The notes: generated by a model not told the origin, from the letters alone. Positions 1 through 6,226 are shown, numbered from the stretch's first letter. The stretch: DNA of 7,693 nucleotides from Candidatus Accumulibacter sp. UBA704 (GCA_002304785.1 DBMG01000053.1:14174-21866), one strand, 5' to 3'. Translations and numbers: made by a program.

Positions 1-275
1 TCCTTGAGGAAGATGGAGAACACGCGCTCGCGGTATTCTTTGGCGAAATTCACGACCTCAACGTCAATGCCGATGGTATCGGCCACGCTCATCACGTCGA
101 TCAAATCCTGGCGCGACGAGCAGTATTCGTCGTCATCGTCGTCTTCCCAGTTCTTCATGAACAGGCCGACGACGTTCCAGCCCTGCCGTTTGAGCAACAG
201 CGCGGCCACCGACGAATCGACACCGCCGGACAGGCCGACGACCACAGTCCTTCCCTTGTTTTCAATAGTCGACAT
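1..275 (-). CDS. mnmA: tRNA-specific 2-thiouridylase MnmA, N-terminal part (runs off the left edge)
   Basis: MnmA is a cytoplasmic enzyme that uses ATP to adenylate and then thiolate U34 in the wobble position of tRNAs for Lys, Glu and Gln, taking sulfur from a persulfide relay. Only the first 91 codons are in the window. They carry the ATP-binding PP-loop SGGVDSS at residues 16-22 and the family block MKNWEDDDDEYC at 40-51, followed by SRQDL and a VVNF strand, as expected for the N-terminal domain. The catalytic cysteines of the later domains lie outside the window. The ATG at 275 is chosen because a purine-rich GGGAGAGGG (289-281) sits 5 bases upstream. The start lies inside the end of the preceding gene (14-base overlap), so translation is probably coupled. 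E. coli also places nudJ before mnmA. Identification is firm; only the 3' end is missing. Confidence 0.96.
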   Translation of the reverse strand, partial: MSTIENKGRTVVVGLSGGVDSSVAALLLKRQGWNVVGLFMKNWEDDDDDEYCSSRQDLIDVMSVADTIGIDVEVVNFAKEYRERVFSIFLK

Positions 276-846
276 CCGGACCCTCTCCCGCCATCCACGC
301 CGCCAGCGGCATCACCGCGGCCGGATGGCCATTGTCAAAAAACCAGCTATCCACGACGAAACGCCCAGGCATGGCTCCCGTTTCCGACGGCCCGATTTCC
401 TCGATCTGTGCGGAATAATGCTGGAACAGCAAAAAGCGTACGCGCAAAGCCGGTTCCAGCACCCGATGAAAGCGTAGCCAGCCCCGCTTCTCGATCAGCA
501 GCAAAAGGCGTGTCGTGGTCTTCGAATGGTCGATACAGTCCATCCGGCCATAAACGGCATTGTCCGCATAGTTGCCGCCCCGGTCGGCCCCGATCGGCGA
601 TTGCTGGCCCGCCCAGCCGAGCAAGAGGCCGACGGCTTCGCCGAGGGCCTGGCGTTCCTCGGCGGGCGACGTGGCGCGTTCCAGAAGCGTCTGCAACGCT
701 TTCAACTGGTCGTCGGCGAATTCCACTTCGGCCTGGCTCAGGCAGCCATAGTTGAAGCACACGGTAACCCGCTCCACCGACCCGGCGGCAAGCGAGCAGT
801 ACAGCAGGGAACAGCCCAGAAGCAGGCGCAGGAAGCCGCCCATCAT
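262..846 (-). CDS. Uncharacterised exported protein, possible transglutaminase-like fold
   Basis: This 194-residue protein is not one I can name. Residues 1-22 form a hydrophobic leader (FLRLLLGCSLLYCSLAAG), so export is likely. The predicted cut is near AAG/S at 22-23; C12 and C17 lie in weak lipobox-like contexts, and a lipoprotein is possible but less likely because the stretch before C12 is very short. The mature part has a Cys pair (C30, C35, in VCFNYGC), a helical-looking middle, then MDCIDHSKTTTRLL at 102-115, a His in FQHYSAQ (H143) and VVDSWFFDNG at 164-173. The order C104, H143, D166 resembles a transglutaminase-like catalytic triad, but this is inference from pattern only. The ATG at 846 overlaps the nudJ stop (ATGA), and the gene's own stop lies inside mnmA, so it sits in a coupled nudJ-mnmA operon. 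A longer in-frame reading upstream to 969 lies within nudJ and would bury the leader, so I reject that start. Confidence 0.85.
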   Translation of the reverse strand: MMGGFLRLLLGCSLLYCSLAAGSVERVTVCFNYGCLSQAEVEFADDQLKALQTLLERATSPAEERQALGEAVGLLLGWAGQQSPIGADRGGNYADNAVYGRMDCIDHSKTTTRLLLLIEKRGWLRFHRVLEPALRVRFLLFQHYSAQIEEIGPSETGAMPGRFVVDSWFFDNGHPAAVMPLAAWMAGEGPDVDY

Positions 847-1289
847 GCGTAATGAGTGATCAGTTCCAACGGATAGCGCTTCCCGGCCTGCCAGTCCTCG
901 ATGCAGCGCAGGATCAGCGGGCTGCGGTGCTGGCTCGCGTTGGCACGGATCTCGTCCAGTGACAGCCACCGCGCACCGAGGATTCCGGTATCGAGTTTGC
1001 GCCCGGCATCGTGGCCGGTGATCTCGCCCCCGAAGGCAAAGCGCAGGTACGTGATGTCTTTGCTCGGGTGGCGCCAGTTGTAGACACCGACGAGATACTT
1101 CGGCGCAAACGTATAGCCCGTTTCCTCCAACGCCTCCCGGACGACGGCATCGGTCAGCGCTTCTTCACATTCCAGGTGGCCGGCCGGCTGGTTGAAGCGG
1201 ATGCCTTCATCGGTCTCTTCCTCGACCAGCAGAAACCTGCCGTCGCGCTCGATGATGGCAGCAACGGTGACATTGGGTTTCCAGTTCAT
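843..1289 (-). CDS. nudJ: Nudix hydrolase, NudJ-type phosphatase
   Basis: Nudix hydrolases cleave nucleoside diphosphates linked to other groups. E. coli NudJ acts on thiamine-pyrimidine pyrophosphate and nucleoside di/triphosphates. This 148-residue protein is a single Nudix domain with a complete Nudix box at residues 37-59, starting GHLECEE and ending REALEETGY, including the metal-binding REx2EE core. Beyond the box it matches the NudJ pattern: KPNVTVA at the N-terminus, FNQPAGHLE before the box, YLRFAF, and RSPL plus a QAGKRYPLELI ending like that of E. coli NudJ. Length is close to the family norm (about 150). The ATG at 1289 has AAGG (1300-1297) 7 bases upstream. It is the first gene of the minus-strand operon, its stop overlaps the next start, and mnmA follows one gene later, which supports the NudJ call. 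Substrate here is inferred from orthology. Confidence 0.92.
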   Translation of the reverse strand: MNWKPNVTVAAIIERDGRFLLVEEETDEGIRFNQPAGHLECEEALTDAVVREALEETGYTFAPKYLVGVYNWRHPSKDITYLRFAFGGEITGHDAGRKLDTGILGARWLSLDEIRANASQHRSPLILRCIEDWQAGKRYPLELITHYA

Positions 1290-1318
1290 ACGGATGCCTT
1301 GGGTTCTGCAAAATCGTT

Positions 1319-1324
1319 ATTTTA
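1319..1324 (-). promoter_or_regulatory. Possible -10 element for nudJ operon
   Basis: Read on the minus strand this is TAAAAT, five of six matches to the sigma-70 -10 consensus. It lies 29 bases before the nudJ start codon, which would give a short leader. No good -35 is seen at 16-18 bases upstream (only CGATTT-like sequence), so this is a weak call that rests on position in the divergent gap. Confidence 0.3.
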
Positions 1325-1349
1325 CCGCCATACCCGAGGCAAAATCGGC

Positions 1350-1355
1350 TAGAAT
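1350..1355 (+). promoter_or_regulatory. Possible -10 element for the waaF-containing operon
   Basis: TAGAAT is a good -10 hexamer, preceded by GGC rather than an extended TG. The 16-18 base upstream position holds no recognisable -35. If it is used, the leader before the zinc-finger gene would be roughly 105 bases. That leader (1361-1466) has a perfect 6-base inverted repeat, AACGGG at 1414-1419 and CCCGTT at 1438-1443, with an 18-base loop. I see no small gene or riboswitch that I recognise in it. Confidence 0.3.
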
Positions 1356-1466
1356 TTTCCTTTGTTCAGGAGCCAGAAAGCGGGCGGAAACGCGACCGCA
1401 CCAAGTTCCAGCCAACGGGCATCCAACACAACAATCTCCCGTTCAACACCTCCTCCGGAAAACATC

Positions 1467-1652
1467 ATGGCAGACAAGAAAACAGTCGAAGTCACCGCAC
1501 GCGACCTTCCCCTGCACTGTCCGCCCGCCGGCACCGCCACCTGGAACCTGCACCCGCGCGTCTACCTTGACGTGCTGCATACCGGCGAGGCCGCCTGCCC
1601 CTACTGCGGTACACATTACGTCTTCAAGGGCGAGCCGCCGAAAGGACATTGA
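1467..1652 (+). CDS. Small CHCC-type zinc-finger protein (NDUFS6-like)
   Basis: This 61-residue protein matches the zf-CHCC family, which in mitochondria includes the complex I accessory subunit NDUFS6; the role of the stand-alone bacterial proteins is not established. The expected zinc ligands are C18 (LPLHCP), H29 (NLHPRVYLD), C44 and C47 (ACPYCG), followed by the typical HYVF strand at 50-53. The ATG at 1467 has a weak GGAA (1457-1460) 6 bases upstream. The frame is open back to a TTG at 1362, but those extra 35 residues are low-complexity and unlike the family, so the internal ATG is preferred. It is the first gene of the plus-strand run, and waaF begins 6 bases after its stop. This pairing of a CHCC finger with waaF is one I recognise from betaproteobacteria. 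Confidence 0.88.
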   Translation: MADKKTVEVTARDLPLHCPPAGTATWNLHPRVYLDVLHTGEAACPYCGTHYVFKGEPPKGH

Positions 1653-1658
1653 AGTCCC

Positions 1659-2690
1659 ATGGGCGCTCCCCGTGCGCTTATCGTCGCTCCGGCCTGGATC
1701 GGAGACGCCGTCATGGCGCAGCCGCTGTTCATGCGCCTGCATCGCCGCATCCCCGGCCTGCAACTCGATGCGCTGGCCCCCCCTTGGGTTGCCCCCGTGC
1801 TGCGCCGCATGCCCGAAATCGGAGAGATCATCGACAACCCGTTCGCGCACGGCGAGCTCTCGCTCAAGGCCCGCTACAGTCTGGCTCGACAACTCGCGCA
1901 ACGCGGCTACCGGCAGGCCTACGTCCTGCCCAACTCGCTCAAGTCCGCGCTAATCCCCTTCTTCGCCGGCATCCCTGAACGCGTTGGCTTCACCGGCGAA
2001 TCCCGCTATGGCCTGATCAACCGGCGCCATACGCTGGACAAGGAAGCGCTGCCCCGCATGGTCGAACGATTCGCCCAGCTCGCGCAGGGTCCGGGGTCCA
2101 CGCTGGAACGCCCCGTTGAATCGCCGCATCTGACCTCGACGCCGGAACAACAGGCAGGGACATTCGCCACACTCTGGATAGAGCGCCCGCAGCGTGTCGC
2201 TGTGTTTTGCCCCGGCGCCGAATACGGCCCGGCCAAGCGCTGGCCTGCGCGCCACTTTGCCGCCCTGGCCGATGAACTGGCACAGCGCGGCTACGCTGTC
2301 TGGCTGCTCGGCTCACCCAAGGACCGTCCCGCGGGCGACGACATCGTGCGTCTGGCGACAACCTCCACACCGCGCAACTTTTGCGGCGAGACCTCGCTGT
2401 CGCAAGCCATCGACCTCATCGCCGCGTCCAGCTTCGTCGTATGCAACGACTCCGGGCTGATGCACGTCGCCGCCGCGCTCGGCCGGCCGCTGGTAGCGGT
2501 CTACGGATCTTCCTCGCCCGGCTTCACGCCGCCGCTGTCCGACCGCGCAACGATCCTCAGCCTGAACCTGGAATGCAGCCCGTGCTTCAAGCGCGAATGC
2601 CCGCTCGGTCATCTGGACTGCCTGAACAAGCTCGAACCACAGCGGGTGCTGGATGCCTGCCTGGATTGCATGAGTGGAGACGCGTCATGA
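1659..2690 (+). CDS. waaF: ADP-heptose:LPS heptosyltransferase II WaaF (RfaF)
   Basis: WaaF transfers the second L-glycero-D-manno-heptose from ADP-heptose to the LPS inner core at the cytoplasmic face of the inner membrane. The 343-residue length fits the family (E. coli about 348). The GT9 two-domain layout is visible. The N-terminal acceptor domain has APAWIGDAVMAQPL (11-23, with D16 in the GD motif) and LPNSLKSAL with AGIPERVGF (90-111). The C-terminal nucleotide domain has FCPGAEYGPAKRWP (183-196) and VCNDSGLMHVAAALG (261-275). A Cys-rich end, CSPC and CPLGHLDC at 306-321, is typical of WaaF. AAAGGA (1641-1646) lies 12 bases before the ATG, with GAAG nearer. The stop overlaps the next start by 4 bases (ATGA). 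Heptosyltransferase II rather than I (WaaC) is chosen from the WIGD and NSLKSAL signatures; I am confident in this. Confidence 0.94.
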   Translation: MGAPRALIVAPAWIGDAVMAQPLFMRLHRRIPGLQLDALAPPWVAPVLRRMPEIGEIIDNPFAHGELSLKARYSLARQLAQRGYRQAYVLPNSLKSALIPFFAGIPERVGFTGESRYGLINRRHTLDKEALPRMVERFAQLAQGPGSTLERPVESPHLTSTPEQQAGTFATLWIERPQRVAVFCPGAEYGPAKRWPARHFAALADELAQRGYAVWLLGSPKDRPAGDDIVRLATTSTPRNFCGETSLSQAIDLIAASSFVVCNDSGLMHVAAALGRPLVAVYGSSSPGFTPPLSDRATILSLNLECSPCFKRECPLGHLDCLNKLEPQRVLDACLDCMSGDAS

Positions 2691-3124
2691 GTACCATCTA
2701 CACCACCGCCGAAGATGCCGAAGAAGCCTTCTACGACGCCATCGGGCGCGGCGACCTCGACGCCCTGATGGCCACCTGGTCGGAGGACGAGGAAATCGTC
2801 TGCATCCATCCCACCGGCCAGCGCATGGACGGGCACACGGCGATCCGCGAAAGCTGGCGCTCCATCTTTGAAAGCAACCCCCGTTTCTCCGTGCATATCC
2901 GCAGCAAGGTGCGCTGGGAGAGCATGCTCATCTCGGTACACAGCGTCGTGGAAACGCTATTTCTCGAAAAAGACCAGACCACCCATGGTCCGATGCTGAC
3001 GACCAATGTTTTCATCCGCGGCGCCAACGGCTGGCGGCTGCTGTCGCGCCACACCTCGGCCGCAGCGGAAGCGGCGGACAATGACGACGACCCCCAAAAC
3101 GGGCAGAAGCACACTCTGCACTGA
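2687..3124 (+). CDS. NTF2/SnoaL-like (DUF4440-type) protein of unknown function
   Basis: This 145-residue protein has the pattern of the NTF2-like superfamily, small alpha+beta cone-shaped proteins that serve as enzymes or as ligand-binding modules. Visible family marks are FYDAIGRGDLDALMATW (15-31), the CIHPTGQRMDGHTAIRESW block (39-57), and the later strands NVFIRGANGWRLLSRHTS (107-124). No substrate or reaction can be deduced. There is no signal peptide, so it is probably cytoplasmic. The C-terminal tail (125-145) is Ala/Asp-rich, looks disordered, and overlaps the next gene in another frame. The ATG at 2687 overlaps the waaF stop and has GGAG (2676-2679) 7 bases upstream. It is likely translated by coupling to waaF. 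It is a conserved-looking but unassigned member of this operon. Confidence 0.87.
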   Translation: MSTIYTTAEDAEEAFYDAIGRGDLDALMATWSEDEEIVCIHPTGQRMDGHTAIRESWRSIFESNPRFSVHIRSKVRWESMLISVHSVVETLFLEKDQTTHGPMLTTNVFIRGANGWRLLSRHTSAAAEAADNDDDPQNGQKHTLH

Positions 3125-4130
3125 TCCGATCGTGCCCCCCTACCGCCCCCCCGGCTGGCTACCCGGCGGTCACGCCCAGACGATCTACCCGAGATTCCTC
3201 CCGCGCGACCCGCTGCCGTACCGGCGTGAACGCTGGGAGTCTCCCGACGGGGATTTCGTCGACCTCGACTGGAACGCCTCTTCGATTCCATCCGCCGACA
3301 AAACTCCAATCGTCATTCTGTTTCACGGACTCGAAGGGAGTTCGCAGAGCCACTACGCGCTGGCGCTCATGCAGAATCTGCTGGACGCGGGCCGACTCGG
3401 CGTGGTCGTCCATTTTCGCGGCTGTTCGGGGGAACTGAATCGGCTGCCGCGCGCCTACCATTGCGGCGACAGTGACGAGATCGACTGGATCCTGCGCCGG
3501 TTCAAAGCGACTTATCCCGATCGGCCACTATGCGCCGCTGGCGTCTCCCTTGGCGGCAACGCCCTGCTCAAATGGCTTGGCGAACGGGAATCAGCGGCCG
3601 CCGACGTCCTCCACGCGGCCGCGGCAGTCAGTTGCCCGTTTGACATGAGCGCTTGCGGCCACCATCTGGCGCATGGCTTCAACCGCATCTACACCCAACA
3701 CTTCCTGCGCACGCTCAAGCACTTCGCCGGCGAGAAACTCAGGCGCCACCCAGGCCTCTTCGACGAACTAAGAATGCGCGGTGCCGGAACTCTCCACGAA
3801 TTCGACGACATCGTCACGGCCCCGCTGCACGGCTTCGCCAGCGCCGACGACTACTGGCGCCGCGCTTCCAGCAAGCCCTGGCTGGGCGGCATCCGCGTGC
3901 CGACCCTGCTGATCAACGCGCGCAACGACCCGTTCATGCCGGACGGAGTCTTGCCGGACAAGCAGCAGGTCTCAAGCACCGTCGCGCTCGAATACACCCG
4001 CGCGGGCGGCCACGTCGGTTTTGCCACCGGCCCCTTCCCCGGGCGCCTCAACTGGCTGCCGCAGCGACTGCTGCACTTCTTCACCAATGGCAAGACCGCT
4101 ACCGCCCGACGCGCTGAACAACAACAATGA
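3081..4130 (+). CDS. yheT: YheT-type alpha/beta-fold hydrolase
   Basis: This 349-residue protein belongs to the YheT/ABHD1-3 group of alpha/beta hydrolases, likely esterases; the substrate of the bacterial members is not known. Conserved marks in order are WLPGGHAQTIYPR (26-38), the oxyanion region FHGLEGSS (81-88), HFRGCSGELNR (111-121), the nucleophile elbow GVSLGGN with S156, the acid D283 in NARNDPF and the catalytic H311 in GGHVGF. The DGDFVDLDW and HEFDD blocks also match E. coli YheT, whose length (about 340) is similar. The start is uncertain. The ATG at 3081 has GGAAG 9 bases upstream but overlaps the previous gene by 44 bases. A GTG at 3132, 7 bases after that gene's stop, would begin nearer the conserved block but has no visible ribosome-binding site. 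The stop overlaps the next start (ATGA). Confidence 0.9.
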   Translation: MTTTPKTGRSTLCTDPIVPPYRPPGWLPGGHAQTIYPRFLPRDPLPYRRERWESPDGDFVDLDWNASSIPSADKTPIVILFHGLEGSSQSHYALALMQNLLDAGRLGVVVHFRGCSGELNRLPRAYHCGDSDEIDWILRRFKATYPDRPLCAAGVSLGGNALLKWLGERESAAADVLHAAAAVSCPFDMSACGHHLAHGFNRIYTQHFLRTLKHFAGEKLRRHPGLFDELRMRGAGTLHEFDDIVTAPLHGFASADDYWRRASSKPWLGGIRVPTLLINARNDPFMPDGVLPDKQQVSSTVALEYTRAGGHVGFATGPFPGRLNWLPQRLLHFFTNGKTATARRAEQQQ

Positions 4131-4885
4131 ACACCGCGCTGCTGACTCTTACCGCCAGTCCGTCGCAGATTGCGCTGGCGTGTCTGGTCGCATTTCTCAG
4201 CTCTGTCCTGGGCGGCTTGTCGGGATTCGGTACCGGTCTGGTTTTGCCGGTATTCCTCGTCCCGCTTGTGGGGGTGACCAATGTCATTCCGGTAATGGCC
4301 GTCGCCATGCTGTTCAACAACGGCAGTCGCGCCCTTGCCTTCCGGCGCGAGATCCAATGGTCACATGTGCGATTCATGCTGACACTGGGACTGCCGGCGT
4401 GTATCGCCGGTGCCTACAGCTACACCCTGCTCAGTTCGGGCTGGGTGGCCCTGCTCCTCGGCACTTTCCTTCTCGCAAGCGTTCCGCTGCGACGCCTTTT
4501 GAAACGGGCGCAATTCAAGCTCTCGACCCGCGGCGAACTCGGAGCGGGCGCGGTTTTCGGGTTCATCAACGGCGGCATGACCGGAACCGGCGTGCTGCTG
4601 ATCTCCATTCTCATGTCCGTCGGGGCTAGCGGTGCGGCGCTAGTGGCCACCGACGCCATCATCTCGGTCATCATGGGCCTGGCCAAAACCGTGCTTTTCG
4701 GCAGTCTCGATACGCTCAACGTCAATCTCGCCCTGACCGGGCTGCTTGTCGGCGCATTCACGGCGCCGGGCGCCTTTGTCGCGCGCTCCCTGCTCAAGCG
4801 CATTCCGGCCGGAATACATGCCTGGTTCATGGAACTGATCGTCGTGGCCGGCGCGGTCGCGTTGCTGTGGCGCGTCAAGTGGTGA
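4127..4885 (+). CDS. TauE/SafE family membrane permease (putative sulfite/organosulfonate or anion exporter)
   Basis: This 252-residue integral membrane protein fits the TauE/SafE (TSUP) family, whose studied members move sulfite, sulfoacetate or related anions, or small thiols. About eight hydrophobic segments can be traced (roughly 14-30, 36-64, 82-101, 105-120, 139-165, 170-193, 198-218, 231-247). The family's internal duplication is visible: GGLSGFGTGLVLP (29-41) in the first half and GFINGGMTGTGVLL (145-158) in the second. A basic loop, LRRLLKRAQFK (121-131), separates the halves. The ATG at 4127 overlaps the yheT stop, and no Shine-Dalgarno sequence is visible, so coupled translation is likely. 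It is the last gene of the plus-strand run. No sulfur-metabolism gene is in the window, so the substrate is unknown and the sulfite label should be read only as a family name. Confidence 0.88.
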   Translation: MNTALLTLTASPSQIALACLVAFLSSVLGGLSGFGTGLVLPVFLVPLVGVTNVIPVMAVAMLFNNGSRALAFRREIQWSHVRFMLTLGLPACIAGAYSYTLLSSGWVALLLGTFLLASVPLRRLLKRAQFKLSTRGELGAGAVFGFINGGMTGTGVLLISILMSVGASGAALVATDAIISVIMGLAKTVLFGSLDTLNVNLALTGLLVGAFTAPGAFVARSLLKRIPAGIHAWFMELIVVAGAVALLWRVKW

Positions 4886-4892
4886 ATCGCCG

Positions 4893-4912
4893 GAACGTTT
4901 CCCTCGACGTTC
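4893..4912. repeat. Short inverted repeat after the TauE-family gene
   Basis: GAACGT (4893-4898) and ACGTTC (4907-4912) form a perfect 6-base stem with an 8-base loop, 7 bases after the permease stop codon. No T-run follows on the plus strand, so it is not a classical intrinsic terminator. It could be a 3' end stabilising hairpin or chance. Confidence 0.35.
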
Positions 4913-4923
4913 GCCGTGCGCCA

Positions 4924-4951
4924 CGAAAAGAGAAGGGCCGCGAAAGGCCCT
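4924..4951 (-). terminator. Intrinsic terminator of the esterase gene
   Basis: On the minus strand AGGGCC, loop TTTCGC, and GGCCCT form a perfect 6-base GC-rich stem (4951-4934), followed by the T-rich tail TCTCTTTTCG (4933-4924). It starts about 30 bases after the esterase stop codon. On the plus strand the sequence after the stem is CCGAAACTCC with no T-run, so it is mainly a minus-strand terminator, though the hairpin might also slow transcripts coming from the permease side. Confidence 0.7.
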
Positions 4952-4980
4952 CCGAAACTCCTAGGATGTTCAACGACTCC

Positions 4981-6114
4981 CTAGCGGAGAGACTGAGAAA
5001 ACAGCCATTCCCGCATTCCCGTATCCCGGAAAGCAGGCACCCATGAGAAGTGCGCCATGGGGTAAAAGTAGGTGCTGGCATCGTACTCGGTGTAGCGCGG
5101 CTGACCACCGGCGGCCTTGAGCGCTTCAACAGTGTTTCTGCCGTAGCTGACGGGGATCACCGGGTCGGAAGCGGCATGAAACGCCCAAACCGGCTTATCC
5201 TTCAGCACTTTGACCGCCGCCGGGTCGGCTCCTCCGGCAATCGCCACCATCGCGGCGAACAGCTTGGGATAGGCGATGTTCCAGTTCCAGGCGCCGAATC
5301 CGCCCTGCGAGAGACCGGTGACATACAGCCGCTTGCGGTCGATGTTCGGATACTCGTCGAGCACGTTCATCAACAGACTGTGGGCGGTTTTCAGGTCGTC
5401 CGTCGTCTCGAAGACACGAGCCAGAGAAAGCTTGTTGTCCGGGCCTCTCGTCAAGCCGAATCCGCCGTCCCACTTGTCTCTGGCTTGCGGCACCAGCACG
5501 AAGGCCGGGTGCTTGGCCTGCTCCTTCGGCATTGCCCAGATCGTTCCCCCCTGATTGGCCGTGAGCGTCTTCTCGTTGTCGGTGCCACGCTCACCGCCAC
5601 CATGCAGGAACACCACCAGCGGATACGATCTGGAGCGCTTGTAGCCATCGGGCACGAACAGGCGGTAAGGCATGACCGCGCCGGTAGTGCTGTCCTTGAA
5701 TTCCAGCTTGCGGAACTTGGCGACAACGGCACTGACATCCTGTCTATTGACCGTGACCGCGTATGACTTCACCGTTTGGGTGCTTGAATCGGCGACCCGG
5801 ATGTTGATCACGTTGCGTCCCGTGGTCAGCGGCGCCATCTTCGGCGCTTTGTTGTCCGTGGGCTGGCCGTTAACCGTAACGCTGACCAATACCCCCTGCT
5901 GCTCGGGCTGGGCATTGACCTCCAGAGCCGCGATGTCACTCTGAACGTCGATACTGTATTCCGTGACGGAAGGAACGAATTTCGGTGTGAGCGTCACGCC
6001 ACCATTCCCTTGCAACGATAGCGCCTTGAGACCGGCCGCCGCAGCCCACAAGGGGGAGAACACCAGGACGGCGGCAAGAACCGCCTTCTTCATGCTTTGA
6101 TTACGTGCATCCAC
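4981..6114 (-). CDS. Secreted serine esterase with N-terminal cadherin-like beta-sandwich domain
   Basis: This 377-residue protein has three parts. Residues 1-27 are a Sec signal peptide (MKKAVLAAVLVFS then AAAAG, cleavage near 26-28). Residues about 28-124 resemble the cadherin-like beta-sandwich domain often seen in secreted proteins (LKALSLQGN, FVPSVTEYSIDV, INIRVADSS, YAVTVNRQ). Residues about 132-377 are an alpha/beta hydrolase of the PHB-depolymerase/feruloyl-esterase/prolyl-oligopeptidase-like type: VFLHGGGERG oxyanion region (168-177), nucleophile S269 in GLSQGG, probable acid D317 in AASDPVIP and probable H355 in MAHFSW. The start is GTG at 6114, supported by an ideal AGGAGGTG (6127-6120) 5 bases away; the ATG at 6093 would be too far from it. 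The gene lies 112 bases after xylA on the same strand. Substrate is unknown: acetyl- or feruloyl-xylan and polyhydroxyalkanoate are both possible. Confidence 0.88.
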   Translation of the reverse strand: MDARNQSMKKAVLAAVLVFSPLWAAAAGLKALSLQGNGGVTLTPKFVPSVTEYSIDVQSDIAALEVNAQPEQQGVLVSVTVNGQPTDNKAPKMAPLTTGRNVINIRVADSSTQTVKSYAVTVNRQDVSAVVAKFRKLEFKDSTTGAVMPYRLFVPDGYKRSRSYPLVVFLHGGGERGTDNEKTLTANQGGTIWAMPKEQAKHPAFVLVPQARDKWDGGFGLTRGPDNKLSLARVFETTDDLKTAHSLLMNVLDEYPNIDRKRLYVTGLSQGGFGAWNWNIAYPKLFAAMVAIAGGADPAAVKVLKDKPVWAFHAASDPVIPVSYGRNTVEALKAAGGQPRYTEYDASTYFYPMAHFSWVPAFRDTGMREWLFSQSLR

Positions 6115-6119
6115 CTTTT

Positions 6120-6127
6120 CACCTCCT
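6120..6127 (-). promoter_or_regulatory. Strong ribosome binding site deciding the GTG start
   Basis: AGGAGGTG on the minus strand is fully complementary to the 3' end of 16S rRNA and sits 5 bases before the GTG at 6114. No Shine-Dalgarno sequence precedes the nearby ATG at 6093, so the GTG is taken as the start of the esterase. In the rest of the gap to xylA (6128-6226) I see no convincing promoter or terminator. Confidence 0.8.
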
Positions 6128-6226
6128 CCAAGAATAACGGTTTATGGCAACCACATCATCGAATCATTTCAGGGCCAACAGTTCTCCCAACGGTTTGGCA
6201 CGACGAGATCTGTAGCCCAGTGTGCC

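Noticed and set aside
115..156. Repeated GTC/GTCGTC tract near the left edge, considered as a repeat element
   Set aside because: It encodes the conserved acidic WEDDDDEYC block of MnmA, so the repetition is explained by protein sequence.
847..969. Upstream extension of the exported protein's frame
   Set aside because: It lies inside nudJ, would place 41 residues before the leader peptide, and the ATG at 846 is in a typical ATGA coupling arrangement.
1362..1466. Longer TTG-start version of the zinc-finger protein
   Set aside because: The extra 35 residues are Ser/Pro/Thr-rich and unlike the family, which starts close to the internal ATG.
5050..5766. A 238-codon open frame on the plus strand opposite the esterase
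   Set aside because: The esterase on the minus strand has a signal peptide, domains and catalytic motifs; the opposite frame shows none and has no ribosome binding site that stands out.
6174..6199. GCCAA/TTGGC repeat in the gap between xylA and the esterase, considered as a xylA terminator
   Set aside because: The stem is only 5 bases with a 16-base loop and no T-run follows on the minus strand, so it is not convincing.
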